A stretch of 64,000 nucleotides of DNA from Caulobacter sp. Root343. GTDB lineage: Bacteria > Pseudomonadota > Alphaproteobacteria > Caulobacterales > Caulobacteraceae. The notes under the pieces were generated by a model, which was not told the origin of the DNA, searched no databases, and saw only the letters and a list, made by a program, of their open reading frames with translations. The position numbers and the translations under genes are program-made. This document shows positions 63,947 through 64,000 of the stretch, piece after piece; position 1 is the first letter of the stretch; each line of letters begins with the position of its first letter. The DNA lies in contig NZ_LMDF01000008.1 of assembly GCF_001425745.1 (NCBI RefSeq), positions 140,958 through 204,957 of the forward strand. Direction: 5' to 3'.

Positions 63947-63976
63947 TGGGCCACCTCCCCCGCAAGCGGGGGAGGA
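63947..63976. repeat. Short GC hairpin at the right end
   Basis: CCTCCCCCGC AAGC GGGGGAGG forms a perfect 8-bp stem with a six-base loop (GCAAGC). It belongs to the same spacer family. The 64000 edge cuts the next feature. Confidence 0.45.
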
Positions 63977-64000
63977 TCGCGCGCCGAAATCCCTCTCTCT

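Noticed and set aside
63772..63954. 60-residue minus-strand frame over the long hairpin
   Set aside because: It reads through both hairpin arms, lacks a ribosome site and has intergenic-repeat composition.

Overview
The window is GC-rich (roughly 67-70% by eye) alphaproteobacterial chromosome. The gene content points to a Caulobacter-like free-living bacterium: TonB-dependent receptors with glycoside hydrolases, a hisS-hisZ-hisG operon, intergenic palindromic repeats, and alphaproteobacterial NrdA/NrdB. This is judged from protein sequence only. No rRNA, tRNA, CRISPR array, transposase or phage gene was seen. About 56 protein genes are supported.

Layout. 1-8.2 kb: nudC (5' end outside the window), amn, a DAACS dicarboxylate/amino-acid symporter, a secreted DUF6491-like protein, a ketopantoate-reductase-like enzyme, a TonB-like protein, and nrdB. 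8.3-17 kb: a GST, asd, a LysR/MFS divergent pair with an aldo/keto reductase, TauE/SafE, hemolysin III, a patatin phospholipase and a cryptic di-iron ferritin-like protein. 17.6-23 kb: a zinc-ribbon protein, a putative LpxR-like outer-membrane protein, nrdA and an OmpA-family protein with a 31-proline linker. 23.2-26.9 kb: a tightly overlapping tetR-hlyD-ABC ATPase-ABC permease efflux operon. 26.9-32.6 kb: a methyltransferase divergent from a MerR regulator, a broken RidA gene beside a KefB/C-type antiporter, an XRE regulator and a Yip1-family protein. 32.7-42.4 kb: a carbohydrate-utilisation locus (LacI regulator, TonB receptor, two GH3 enzymes, a type-B carboxylesterase, a coupled 63-aa HTH-like gene) with three palindromic operator-like sites. 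42.6-49.5 kb: a GST, a NarL-type two-component system, then a probable copper-handling set (DUF2946-like protein, TonB receptor, PCu(A)C chaperone). 49.6-57.5 kb: M13 peptidase, serine beta-lactamase-like hydrolase, SnoaL-like protein/LysR divergent pair, a membrane protein, a membrane-anchored winged-helix regulator and a haloacetate-dehalogenase-like hydrolase. 58-61.6 kb: hisS-hisZ-hisG. 61.9-63.2 kb: an AT-rich two-gene cassette foreign to its surroundings. The right end is rich in inverted repeats.

How genes work together. The two subunits of class I ribonucleotide reductase lie 11 kb apart, but each has a pair of NrdR-box-like palindromes 31-32 bp apart upstream, so they are probably co-repressed. 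The LacI locus reads as import plus hydrolysis of a beta-linked, possibly esterified, plant oligosaccharide. The two-component system just upstream of the copper genes may control them. The most unusual element is the AT-rich pair: a 70-aa single-pass membrane protein overlapping a 351-aa LPO_1073/Vpar_1526-like protein. Both carry a similar short polar Gly/Asn/Ser motif, which suggests they interact and could form a two-component module of unknown, possibly defensive, role.
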